A DNA stretch of 59,892 nucleotides from Elusimicrobiota bacterium (GTDB lineage Bacteria; Elusimicrobiota; Elusimicrobia; UBA1565; UBA9628). Both the position numbers and the translations under genes were made by a program. This document shows, piece after piece, positions 16,981 through 26,927 of the stretch. Within the stretch, counting starts at the first letter, position 1, and every line of letters starts with the position of its first letter. Location of the stretch: assembly GCA_027452025.1 (NCBI GenBank), contig DAIDHI010000047.1, positions 1 through 59,892 on the forward strand. The letters run 5' to 3'. The notes beneath the pieces were generated by a model that saw only the letters and a list, made by a program, of their open reading frames with translations, had not been told where the DNA came from and ran no database searches.

Positions 16981-19184
16981 TCAGCGGTGAGCCTTCTTCA
17001 TCGCGTATTTGTAGAGCAGCCAGCAGATCGGGACGTAGCACAGCGTCGAGATCCCCTTCTCGAAGAGCCCGCTGCCGAGGAGCGGGTGCCCGAAGGGATC
17101 GCGCAGAGCCATGGCCTGGTCGATGCCGTGCAGGAAGCTGACATGCGTCGAGCCGAGCACCACCATCATGGCGATGGCGATGCCCATCAGGGCGTCGCCG
17201 GCGATCAGGCCCGAGGCGAAGAGCGCCCCCGGGTCGTGCTCCTCGGACTTGCCTTTCTTCTTGGCCACGTACCAGGCGATGAGCCCGCCCACCATCATCA
17301 TGGGCCAGTTGGTGATCGGCAGGTAAAGGCCGATGGCGAAGGCCAAAGCCGAGACGCCGCACAGCTCGCACACCAGCCCGATCGACATGCCCGTGACGAG
17401 CAGCGTCCAGGGCAGGCGGCCGCCCGTGGCGCCTTCCACCAGGCTTGCCATCAGCTGGGCCTGGGGCGCCGCCAGCGGGTGCGGATGCTGCGGCGTGGGA
17501 ACGCCGAAGCCGTAGGCCCAGTAGAGCAGCAGCAGGATGAAGCCGGAGCGCACGGCGGAGACGAGCGTCCCCATGATGTGGGTCAGCTGCACCTTCCAGG
17601 GAGTCGCTCCGACCAGGATCGCCGTTTTCATGTCCTGGCTCATGTCGCCGGAAAGAGAGATCGCGATGCAGACCACCGCTCCGCCCATGATGGCGGCCGT
17701 CTGCACCGTGGCCTTGTCGTGGCCCATCAGGACGAAAAGGATGGTCAGGCTGAGGAGCGCGGTGATCGTCATGCCCGAGACGGGCTGGTTGGTGCTGCCG
17801 ATGAGCCCGACCATGCGCGCGCTCACGGCGACGAAGAAGAAGGAGAAGAGCACGACGAGAGCGGCCTCGATGAAGCCCAAGCCGAAGGCGGGCACCAGCC
17901 ACAGCATCAAGAACATCGCGACGATCCCGATGCCGACCAAGGGCAGCGGAAGGTCGTGCTCGGTGCGGGCAATCCCGGCGCCGAGCCGGACGGCGCCGAG
18001 CGCCGCCAAGTAGAAGAGCACGGCGCCCAGGGCCGCGCCGAGAGCGCCTCCGAGCAAGACGTGCGCCCCGATGCCGGCGGCCAGCCTCTGCGCCGAGGAC
18101 CAGTAGGCCGGGCCGAGGCGCCAGTGGGCGTCGTAAGCGAAGGAGCCGACGAGCAAGCCGAGCAGGCCGCCGCCGAAGACGATGGCGGAATGCTCCCAGT
18201 CGCGGTCGATCCTGGCGGCGGTCCTGCCTGCCGTGCGCGAACGCGAGAGCATGTGGAGGCTTTGGCGCACCGACGCCATGATGTCGGGCAGGGACTTGAG
18301 CAGGCTCACCAGACCGCCGAAGACGACTCCGCCGGCGCCGATGTAGCGCACGTAGGTCACGGCCAGCGTCTGGGTGTCCATCTGGTCGATGGGCACGGTG
18401 CCCGGGAAGATGATGTTGTGTCCGCCCAGGTAATGCACCAGCGGGATCAAGACGATGTAGCCGAGCAGGCCTCCGGCCAGCATCACCGCGCAGATCTCGG
18501 CGCCCACCAGATACCCGACTCCGGCGAGCAAAGGGGAGACCTCGTAGCCGAAGCCCGCTTGATGCCACTCCGGGAAGGTCCACATCAGCACGTCCCTGAA
18601 GAGACTCAGGCCCGACATCAAGAACTTATAGGCCCCCCCGGCCACGATGCCGAGAAAGACCGGAGCGGCGCTGGCGCCGCCCTGGTCTCCGGCGATGAGG
18701 ACCTTGGCGCAGGCCGTGCCCTCGGGGAAGGGCAGGCGCTCGTGCTCCGTGACGACCAGAGAGTAGCGCAGCGGGATCATCATCAGCATGCCCAGGATGC
18801 CTCCGGCGGTCCCGAGCAGGAAGACGTTGCCGTTGGTGATCCTGCCCCCCGGCAAAAAGAGCAGGGCGGGCACCGTGAAGATGATGGCCGCCGCCAGCGC
18901 TTCGCCGTTGGAGGCGATGGAATGGACGATCATGTTCTCCAGGATCGTCCCGTCGCGGTTGAGCAGCCGGGGCAGCACCATGCGCAGCACGCCCATGGAG
19001 ATGATGGCCGAGGGAATGGACGCCGAGACCGTCATTCCGATCTTGAGTCCGAGATAGGCGTTGGCGGCGTTGAAGACGATGGAGAGGACAAAGCCCAGGA
19101 TCACGGCCTGGACGGTGAACTCCGGCACGCGGCCGGAGTCGGGCACGTAGACCTGCGGGCCCGTCTGCTCCTTGGCGGTCGCGC

Positions 19185-19188
<4 letters not shown>
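16981..19188 (-). CDS. OPT family oligopeptide transporter
   Basis: 735 residues from the ATG at 19186-19188, which overlaps the DppF stop by ATGA; a longer frame exists but would read through dppF. It is highly hydrophobic (roughly 14-16 membrane segments). The N-terminal FTVQAVILGFVLSIVFNAANAYLGLKIGMTVSASIP is the OPT hallmark, and EHERLPFPEGTACAKVL is the conserved PFPxGxxCA-type motif. OPT proteins import oligopeptides or metal chelates with protons. Its place inside a Dpp operon points to peptides. Confidence 0.92.
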
Positions 19189-20197
<1,009 letters not shown>

Positions 20198-20201
<4 letters not shown>

Positions 20202-21217
20202 GACCTCACCGCCTGGGCGGCCTCGTAGCGATGGGAGGAGGACTGGGAGTCCCCCTCCTGCAGCCAGCAGTTCGAGACGCGGCCGCCGGCGAGACGGAAC
20301 TGCGGCGGGTCCTCCTTGCGGCAGCGCTCGATGACGGAGGGGCAGCGGGGCGCGAAGGGGCAGGCCGTGAACTGGCGCGTCAGCTCCGGCGGCTGGCCGG
20401 GGATCGCGTCGAGGCGCTCCTTGCGCTCGTAGATCGAGGGCACCGAGGCGAGCAGGCCCTTGGTATAGGGGTGCTTCGGCTCTCGGAACAGGTCGGCGAC
20501 CGAGGCCTGCTCGACTTGCCGCCCCGCGTACATTACGGCCACGTCGTCGGCCATCTCCGCGACGACGCCGATGTTGTGGGTGATCAGCACGATCGCCATC
20601 CGGTATTCCTTTTGGAGCTGGCGCATGAGGTCGAGGATTTGGGCCTGGATGGTGACGTCGAGGGCCGTGGTCGGCTCGTCGGCGATGAGGACCTCGGGCT
20701 CGCAGGAGAGCGCGATGGCGATCATGGCCCGCTGGCGCATGCCTCCCGAGAATTGGTGCGGGAAGTCGCGAACGCGCTGCTCGGGATGAGGTATGCCCAC
20801 CTTGCGCAGGAGTTCCACAGCCTTGGCCCAGGCCTGCTTTTGGCTCGCGCCTTGATGGAGGACGACGGCCTCGGCGATCTGCTCGCCCACGGTCAGGACG
20901 GGGTTGAGGGAGGTCATCGGCTCCTGGAAGATCATGGCCACGCGGTTTCCGCGGATGCGGCGCAGGTCCGCCGGCGGCAGCTGGAGGAGGTCCTTGCCTC
21001 GGTAGAGGACCTGACCGGCGACGATCTTGGCGGGAGGCTCGGGCAGCAGCCGCAGGATGGAGAGGGCGTGGACGCTCTTGCCGGAGCCCGATTCCCCGAC
21101 GACGGCCAGCGTCTTGCCCTCGTGGAGGTCGTAGCTGATGCCGTCGACGGCGCGCACGACGCGATCCTCCGTCTGGAAACAGGCGCGCAGTCCGCGGACG
21201 GAGAGGATCGGTTCCAA
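20198..21217 (-). CDS. dppD: peptide ABC transporter ATPase, DppD/OppD type
   Basis: 339 residues: Walker [17 protein letters not shown]-loop [13 protein letters not shown], signature [16 protein letters not shown], Walker [13 protein letters not shown] and ITHNIGVV. The C-terminal motif [19 protein letters not shown] matches the OppD/DppD extension. The start is a TTG (21215-21217) 7 bases after the RAM-domain gene stop; no good Shine-Dalgarno is seen, so translation may depend on coupling. Confidence 0.92.
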
Positions 21218-21224
21218 GACCGCG

Positions 21225-21458
21225 CTAGATAGCCGTGGTGACGAGGCTCTCGGTCGAGAGGACGCCCGGAATGGCTCGGATGTCGCGCACCACGACGTTG
21301 GAGAGGGTGGAGAGGTCGTCGGTCTCGATGTCGAGAACGAGGTCCCAGCGGCCGAAGACGGCGGTGACGTGCGCGACGCCTTTCGTCGCCTTGATCTGGC
21401 TCAAAGCCGTCTTTTCCTTGCCCGCCATCAAACGCACCAGCACCAGTCCAGTCACCAT
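21225..21458 (-). CDS. stand-alone Lrp/AsnC ligand-binding (RAM) domain protein
   Basis: 77 residues with the alpha/beta RAM fold of Lrp/AsnC regulators but no helix-turn-helix: [38 protein letters not shown] and [18 protein letters not shown]. Such stand-alone RAM proteins oligomerise and bind amino acids. It is the first gene of the peptide-uptake operon, so it may sense amino-acid supply for that operon (inference). A TATACT hexamer at 21498-21503 lies about 40 bases upstream, and GAGGAG is near the start, so this gene has a normal leader. Confidence 0.88.
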   Translation of the reverse strand: MVTGLVLVRLMAGKEKTALSQIKATKGVAHVTAVFGRWDLVLDIETDDLSTLSNVVVRDIRAIPGVLSTESLVTTAI

Positions 21459-21545
21459 TGTGCGCGCTCCTCGAACGCAGAAGATAACGTCAAGCGGAGT
21501 ATACCTAATTTCGCTCTCCCTTAAGTGGTATGATCATCCCGCTCG

Positions 21546-23105
21546 ATGGGATCCAAAAAAACGGCCTGGCGCGCCGCGGTCGGGCTGGCCGCGCTTTACG
21601 CCGCCATCCTGGGCGCCCGGGCCGCTTGGTCGCGGTACTATCTGGCGGTGCGGCTGGAGACGTCCAAGCCGGCCTATCTCCATTACGACTTCGTCGACGT
21701 CGCGCTGAGGACGCGGGATCGCGCGCTTGCGGCGGCTTGGCGCCAGGCCCCGCCGAGCGTCGTCGTGACGAGACAAGGCCGCCCCGTCCGCACCATCGGC
21801 GGGCTCATCGCGCTGCCTCTGCGCTACGATCCCGCGCAAGACGCCTTCACGGGACGCTGGCCCTGCCCCTGGAACGCCGAGGCGGGGCCCTATAGCCTCG
21901 CCCTCGCGCCGTCGCAAGACGGCGTCGATCTGTCCGGGCGCGTGCGCGCGGGGACCTTCAGGATAGGGCGCAGAAGGCCGGCGCCGCTGCCGCCGCGCTT
22001 TGCCGTGGTCACGCTGGAAAGCGCCGACCCTTGGCGCCGGATGCGGGTCGAGGCGCCGGACGGCGCGCAGAAGGACTGGCGCGGGCTGCTCGACTGGGCG
22101 AAGTTCGTCCACGCCGACGCGCTCTGGGTGATGGGCGGTCAGACTCCCGGCCGCGAGCCCGGCCAGATCTGGATGCGGGACAATCTCGATCTGCTGCCGG
22201 AGATGGCTCGCGAATGCCATAAGCGAGGGCTCAAGTTCGGCGTCTACGTCCTCTTCGACCTCACCCGGTCCAAGCGGCGGCTGCCCCGCTACGAGTATGC
22301 CTCCGACGCCAAGGACGGACGGCCGATTCTGACCCGGGCCATCTCATTGGAAGACAACCGGCGCGTCGGCGACGTCATCGCGCTACTCTCGCGCTTGCGC
22401 GACATCCCCGACGTCGACTACCTCGGACTCGACTATATCCGCAACGCTCTCGGCGGCTACGAGCTTGCCCCGCGGTTTTACGCGGAAATGCCCGGCGTCT
22501 ATCCGCCGCCGGAATGGGGGCGCCTGACGAGCGGCGAGAGGATCGTCTATTTCGCGCGCAAGAAGATCATGAGGCGAGACCGGTCCTTCATCGACTCCTG
22601 GCAGTGGTGGCGCAGCCGGCAGGTCGCCTTGATCGTGCGCCGGATCAAAAACGCTCTCGGCGACAGCAAGCCCTTGTGGGCCTTCACGCTGACCTGGGCG
22701 CTGGGCCACCAGCACGGGCAGGACCCGGTCATGATGAACGACGCGGGCGTCGACGCCGACGCGCTGATGCTCTACCAGGCCGACCGCCCGCAGTTCGAGG
22801 AGATCTTGCGGGAGTTTCACTCCTACGTCCATGAAGGCGACGCGCAGCTGATCGTCGGCGACGTCATCGACTGGCCGCTGCACCAGCGCAGCCCGGACGG
22901 GCCGCGGGAGCTCTATCGCCGCGTCATGGAAGCCGCGCGCGGCATCTACGTCGACGGGCCGGCGCGCGGGATATTCTTCCACGATCTCAAGCGCGCGCTC
23001 CATGGGAGCCTCGGCCCCTGGGGCACCCGCGGCTGGCTGCGGCAGGCCCGCCGGGCCGTCGACGACTTCAAGAAGATGCCGGCGGCGGTCGCGGCCAAAT
23101 CATGA
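21546..23105 (+). CDS. exported TIM-barrel glycoside-hydrolase-like protein
   Basis: 519 residues. An N-terminal hydrophobic segment (AVGLAALYAAILGARAAW) is a signal anchor. Residues ~40-150 look like a beta-sandwich lead domain. From ~150 the strand/helix alternation resembles the putative glycoside hydrolases related to the DUF4015/GHL group: WAKFVHADALWVMGG, LLPEMARECHKRGLKFGVYVLFD and DIPDVDYLGLDYIRN (acidic residue at a strand end). No CAZy family can be assigned by eye. TATGAT with extended TGG at 21529-21534 lies 11 bases before ATG. It overlaps the next gene by ATGA. Confidence 0.6.
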   Translation: MGSKKTAWRAAVGLAALYAAILGARAAWSRYYLAVRLETSKPAYLHYDFVDVALRTRDRALAAAWRQAPPSVVVTRQGRPVRTIGGLIALPLRYDPAQDAFTGRWPCPWNAEAGPYSLALAPSQDGVDLSGRVRAGTFRIGRRRPAPLPPRFAVVTLESADPWRRMRVEAPDGAQKDWRGLLDWAKFVHADALWVMGGQTPGREPGQIWMRDNLDLLPEMARECHKRGLKFGVYVLFDLTRSKRRLPRYEYASDAKDGRPILTRAISLEDNRRVGDVIALLSRLRDIPDVDYLGLDYIRNALGGYELAPRFYAEMPGVYPPPEWGRLTSGERIVYFARKKIMRRDRSFIDSWQWWRSRQVALIVRRIKNALGDSKPLWAFTLTWALGHQHGQDPVMMNDAGVDADALMLYQADRPQFEEILREFHSYVHEGDAQLIVGDVIDWPLHQRSPDGPRELYRRVMEAARGIYVDGPARGIFFHDLKRALHGSLGPWGTRGWLRQARRAVDDFKKMPAAVAAKS

Positions 23106-23623
23106 GCGCGTTGCCGGGCGCCGTCCTCCTCGCCGCGCTCGCCGCCGCGCCGGTCCGGGCGCAGACCGCCTCGCAGACTCCCGGCGAGCCGGTGACGACG
23201 AGGGCATTCCCCGCCAAGACGCCCTCGATGCGCGAGCGCGAAGCGCCTTTGGCTCTGGCGCTGAACCTGGCTTTCGGCACCACGGTGTGGACGCAGGTCC
23301 AGGTCTCGACGGCCGGGCCGGTGGCCGACGTGACTCGGCTCGTTTACGAAGGCTACTACAAGCGCGAGATCATCGAGATGATCGTCATGAGCGCGGACGC
23401 GCGGCGGCCGCTCAAGGAGGTCCTGGCCATGCGGCACGAGGGCCGGGAGCTCTCCTCGATCGCCGCCACCCTCGGCCTCGACGCCGACGCCGAGGAAGAC
23501 GCGGCGATCCGCGTCGAGGATGTCGTCGACCGCGATTACCTCCCCCTTTTCCCGGAGCACAAGCTCGTCATGCTGCCGGAAAACAGCTACGATTACTGGG
23601 ACGAAGAATGGCTGCCTTGGTGA
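23102..23623 (+). CDS. secreted protein of unknown function
   Basis: 173 residues. A clear Sec signal peptide (MSALPGAVLLAALAAAPVRAQ) is followed by ~150 residues of alpha-helical character with VYEGYYKREIIEMIVMSADARRPLKEVLAMR and an acidic C-terminus ending YDYWDEEWLPW. I recognise no family. It is translationally coupled to the glycosidase-like gene (ATGA) and its 3' end overlaps the start of the M28 gene by 16 bases, so it belongs to the same exported-protein cluster. Confidence 0.7.
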   Translation: MSALPGAVLLAALAAAPVRAQTASQTPGEPVTTRAFPAKTPSMREREAPLALALNLAFGTTVWTQVQVSTAGPVADVTRLVYEGYYKREIIEMIVMSADARRPLKEVLAMRHEGRELSSIAATLGLDADAEEDAAIRVEDVVDRDYLPLFPEHKLVMLPENSYDYWDEEWLPW

Positions 23624-24513
23624 CGGCGTGGCTTTCGGCGGTCCTCGCGGCCGCGAGTTGGGCGGCCGCGGGGCCTTATCCGATCCTCAAGGACCTCGTG
23701 CGCCGCGACCAGCGTTACGCCGGGGCGCCGCGCCGCGCGCAGGCGATCGCGCACCTGGAGCGGCTCATGAAGGACCGCGGCCTTCAGGTGTCTCGCGATT
23801 CCTTCACGGCCAAGGACCCCAAGACCGGGCAGCCGCGCCCGATGACGAACTTGATCGGGCACGTCCGTCCCGGGGCGCGCTGCCGCTTGCTGCTTGGCTC
23901 GCACTTCGACATTCGCCACGTGGCCGAGGAGGATCCCGATGCGGCCAAGCGCGGGCTGCCGATTCCCGGCGCCAACGACGGCAGTTCCGGCGTCGCCGTG
24001 CTGCTCGACCTTGCCGCCAAGCTCCCGCGCCTGCTGCCCAAAGGCGTCGGGGCCGACGTCGATTTTTTCGACGGCGAGGAGATGGGCTATCCCGATGTCG
24101 GCGGCTATTGCCTCGGCTCGCAGCACTACGCGCGCGGGCTGGCCAAGGCGGCCGTCAAGCCGCGATTTGGCATAATCCTCGATATGGTCTGCGACCCGCG
24201 CGGAATCTATTATGAGGAAAAGAACTCCCTGGAAGCGGCGCCGGGTGTGACCCGGGCGGTCTGGGAGGCGGGGCGCGCGGCGGCGCCCGAAGCCTTCGAT
24301 CCGGAACCCTACCTGACCGTCATCGACGACCACGTCTCGCTGACCGACGCCGGCGTGCCTTCCATCCTCGTCATCGGCTTCAATTATCCCGAGTGGCATA
24401 CCAGCGCCGACACGCTGGACAAGTGCTCGCCCAAGAGGCTCGACGAGGTGGAGCGGACGCTGGAGCTGTTCGTTCAAAAGAAGCTGCCGGGCCTGCTCGG
24501 AGATTGCCGGTGA
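23608..24513 (+). CDS. M28-family peptidase, glutaminyl-peptide cyclotransferase-like
   Basis: 301 residues from ATG 23608, which gives a signal peptide (MAALVTAWLSAVLAAASWAAAG); longer frames read into the previous gene. The zinc-exopeptidase fold is evident: LLGSHFDIR, GANDGSSGVAVLLDLA, VDFFDGEEMG, LGSQHYARGL, IDDHVSLTDAGVPSILVI and YPEWHTSADTLDKCS. This residue order is closest to glutaminyl cyclases, which form N-terminal pyroglutamate; ordinary M28 aminopeptidase activity is the alternative. Predicted periplasmic or secreted. Confidence 0.82.
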   Translation: MAALVTAWLSAVLAAASWAAAGPYPILKDLVRRDQRYAGAPRRAQAIAHLERLMKDRGLQVSRDSFTAKDPKTGQPRPMTNLIGHVRPGARCRLLLGSHFDIRHVAEEDPDAAKRGLPIPGANDGSSGVAVLLDLAAKLPRLLPKGVGADVDFFDGEEMGYPDVGGYCLGSQHYARGLAKAAVKPRFGIILDMVCDPRGIYYEEKNSLEAAPGVTRAVWEAGRAAAPEAFDPEPYLTVIDDHVSLTDAGVPSILVIGFNYPEWHTSADTLDKCSPKRLDEVERTLELFVQKKLPGLLGDCR

Positions 24514-26036
24514 GGCGGCCGGCGCTTTCCTGGCGGGCGCCGGCCGCGTCGGCGATCGTGCTCTGCGCCAACGTCGTCATCATGTCGGTGGAGCTGCTGG
24601 CCACGCGCCTGCTCTTTCCGCGCTACGGCGACACGATCTTCACCTGGTCGACGGTCATCAGCATCATCATCGCGGGGCTTTTCCTCGGCTACATGGCGGG
24701 CGGGTCCTTGGCCGAGCGCCGGCGCGCGCCGGCGCTTTTGTGCGCCGAGCTCTGCGCCGGAGGAGCCCTCGTCGCCGCCGTGCCCTGGGTCTGCGACCGC
24801 CTCCTCATCGCGACGGGACTGCCCGCGCCGCTTTATCCCCCCCTGGCGGGCTGCTTCCTCGTCTTCGGCCTGCCCGCCGCTTGCCTGGCCGCCGTGCCCC
24901 CCGCCGCCGTCGGCCTGCTGGTCGAGGAGGGCCTGGGCGCGGCTTGGTCGGCGGGGGTCGTCTCCGCTTTGGCCGCGGCCGGCAGCGTCGTGGGCACTCT
25001 GGGCACGACCTTCTACCTCATTCCCCATTTCGGCGTGCGCTCGCTTTTCGTCTGCTACGGCGCCGCGCTGGGCGTCCTCGCGCTGGTCGCGCGCGCCATG
25101 GGCGGCCGCGCATCGCCGGTCAAGGCGGCGGCGGCCGCCCTCGTCTATATCGCCGTGCTCGCGGGTTCGGCCCGCGCCGACGGGCGCCCCCCGCGCACGA
25201 CCGTCGTGGATCCGATCTTCTCGAAGGAGTCGGCTTACCAGCTCGTGCGGGTCTTCGAGCGCGGCAAAGGCCCGGACCTCGTCCGTCTCATGATGCTCGA
25301 CAGCACCGAGGAAGGCGCGATGCGCATGTCCGACCAAGGCATCGTCTTCGACTACACCGAGGCCTACAAGGCTTTCGTCAACGCCTTCGGCGCCAAGGCG
25401 GCGCCGCGCCTTTTATTCATCGGCGGAGGCGCCTACACGATGCCGATTCGGACGGCGCGAGAGCTTCCTCTTTCGAAAGTCGAGGTCGCCGAGGTCGACC
25501 CCGCCGTGCGCGACGCCGCGGCGCGCTACTTCGGCGCCGGCGGCGTGCCCAACCTGTCCACGGTCCTCGCCGACGGCCGCCAGGCCCTGCGCGGCAAAGA
25601 CGGCGCCTACGACGGCGTTTTCGTCGACGCCTACCACGGCGTCTATGCCATTCCCTTCGAGCTGACCACGCGCGAGTTCTTCACGACGCTCAAGGATTCC
25701 TTGAAGCCCGACGGCGTCGCCGCCTTCAACGTCATCGGGCCCCTCGCCGATCGCGACGGGTTGGTCTGCTCGATGACCAAGACGCTGGCGTCGGTGTTTC
25801 CCAAGGTGATGGTCTACCCGACGCGCGGGTTTTCGGAGTCCTCCCAGAACCTCATCATCGTGGCCGACAAGCGGGCGGACGGGCCGGCGGGCGCGACGCT
25901 CATGAAGGGCACGCCCTTCACGCGCTATGTCGACGCCTCGGGCCTGGCCTGCCGCGCGGACACGCCTATGCTCACCGACGACTACGCTCCGGCGGAGTGG
26001 CTGGTGGCGCGGTATCTAAAGGACGAGCAGCCCTAG
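24510..26036 (+). CDS. membrane protein with C-terminal spermidine-synthase-like domain
   Basis: 508 residues from the GTG at 24510 (GTGA overlap with the M28 gene). The first ~220 residues contain about seven membrane helices (VLCANVVIMSVELLATRLLFPRYG, TWSTVISIIIAGLFLGYMAGG). The C-terminal ~270 residues are a Rossmann domain of the spermidine-synthase type: [63 protein letters not shown]. Fused transporter-like/SpeE proteins are common in bacteria, and polyamine synthesis is unproven for most. Last gene of the 21.5-26.0 kb cluster. Confidence 0.85.
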   Translation: MRRPALSWRAPAASAIVLCANVVIMSVELLATRLLFPRYGDTIFTWSTVISIIIAGLFLGYMAGGSLAERRRAPALLCAELCAGGALVAAVPWVCDRLLIATGLPAPLYPPLAGCFLVFGLPAACLAAVPPAAVGLLVEEGLGAAWSAGVVSALAAAGSVVGTLGTTFYLIPHFGVRSLFVCYGAALGVLALVARAMGGRASPVKAAAAALVYIAVLAGSARADGRPPRTTVVDPIFSKESAYQLVRVFERGKGPDLVRLMMLDSTEEGAMRMSDQGIVFDYTEAYKAFVNAFGAKAAPRLLFIGGGAYTMPIRTARELPLSKVEVAEVDPAVRDAAARYFGAGGVPNLSTVLADGRQALRGKDGAYDGVFVDAYHGVYAIPFELTTREFFTTLKDSLKPDGVAAFNVIGPLADRDGLVCSMTKTLASVFPKVMVYPTRGFSESSQNLIIVADKRADGPAGATLMKGTPFTRYVDASGLACRADTPMLTDDYAPAEWLVARYLKDEQP

Positions 26037-26056
26037 AATCCGGTCAGTCGATCAAG

Positions 26057-26746
26057 CTACTTGGCGTCGAGCCGGTAGCCGAAGCCGCGCACGGCCACGA
26101 TCATGTCGGCGGCGCCGCCGAGCTTTTCGCGCAGGTGGCTGAGCGTGACGTCGACGACCTTGGTGGTCAGGTCGAGGCCGCCTTCGTAGCCCCAGACGTG
26201 CTGCAGCAGGTAATCGCGGGTGAGGACGCGGTTCTTGCGCGAGATCAGCTCCCAGAGCAAGTCGAATTCCTTGCCGCTGAGAGGCACTTCCTTGTTTTTC
26301 AGGAATGCCTTGCGCGACTCTCGCTCGAGCCGGATCTCGCCGGCCGAGTCGCTCGCCGGCTCGTCGGCGCGGCCGGCGCGGCGCAGGAGCGCTTCCACCC
26401 GGGCCAGCAGTTCCTCGGTGTTGAAAGGCTTGGCCAGATAGTCGTCGGCTCCCCCTTTGAGGCCGCTGACGCGGTCATCGACGCTCTTTTTGGCCGTCAG
26501 GATGAGGAGCGGAAGCGTCTTTGAGCGCTCGGCCTGTCGCAGCTCCTGGCAGAGCGTGAGACCGTCGCCGTCGGGGAGGTTTCGGTCCAGAATCAGTATG
26601 TCGGGCAGTCCGCGTCCAAGGCTGGCGCGGCCCTTCTCGAGGTTGTCGGCCACCTTGACCTCGTAGCCGGACTCCTGCAGCACGTCGACGATCAGCTCGG
26701 CCGTGGCTTTTTGATCCTCGATCACCAGAACCTGGGGCTTGGCCAT
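26057..26746 (-). CDS. OmpR/PhoB-type response regulator, orphan
   Basis: 229 residues. Receiver domain (1-~120): acidic pocket near VIEDQKA, phosphoacceptor Asp in DILILDRNLPDGDG, LTAKKSVDD and the conserved Lys in DYLAKPF. C-terminal winged helix (~130-229) ending VVDVTLSHLREKLGG and IVAVRGFGYRLDAK. No histidine kinase is encoded in the window. TATACT with extended TGC at 26753-26758 lies 6 bases before ATG, implying a leaderless mRNA. It is divergent from lon, with a ~180-base shared intergenic region. Confidence 0.93.
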   Translation of the reverse strand: MAKPQVLVIEDQKATAELIVDVLQESGYEVKVADNLEKGRASLGRGLPDILILDRNLPDGDGLTLCQELRQAERSKTLPLLILTAKKSVDDRVSGLKGGADDYLAKPFNTEELLARVEALLRRAGRADEPASDSAGEIRLERESRKAFLKNKEVPLSGKEFDLLWELISRKNRVLTRDYLLQHVWGYEGGLDLTTKVVDVTLSHLREKLGGAADMIVAVRGFGYRLDAK

Positions 26747-26790
26747 GCCCCGAGTATAGCAAACCCATGACGAAATATTTTCCGGCGCTC

Positions 26791-26826
26791 CCCCTAGGTC
26801 TTTACGCCCTCCCCGCCCCTAGGTCT
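26791..26826. promoter_or_regulatory. paired CCCCTAGGTCT direct repeats upstream of the exported-lon gene
   Basis: Two identical 11-mers, CCCCTAGGTCT, at 26791-26801 and 26816-26826, start-to-start 25 bases. Each contains the palindrome CCTAGG. They lie in the shared region between the response-regulator gene and lon, about 100 bases before the lon ATG. Spacing and identity suggest a two-site operator; the cognate factor is unknown. Confidence 0.4.
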
Positions 26827-26927
26827 CTTGCCGGCCCGCGCGATCCGAAAGACCCCTGGCGCGAGCGGATTTTGGGGGTTATATCCTGTGCGTGGCGGGC
26901 ATCCCGGGCTTCCTTAGAGGAGAACGC

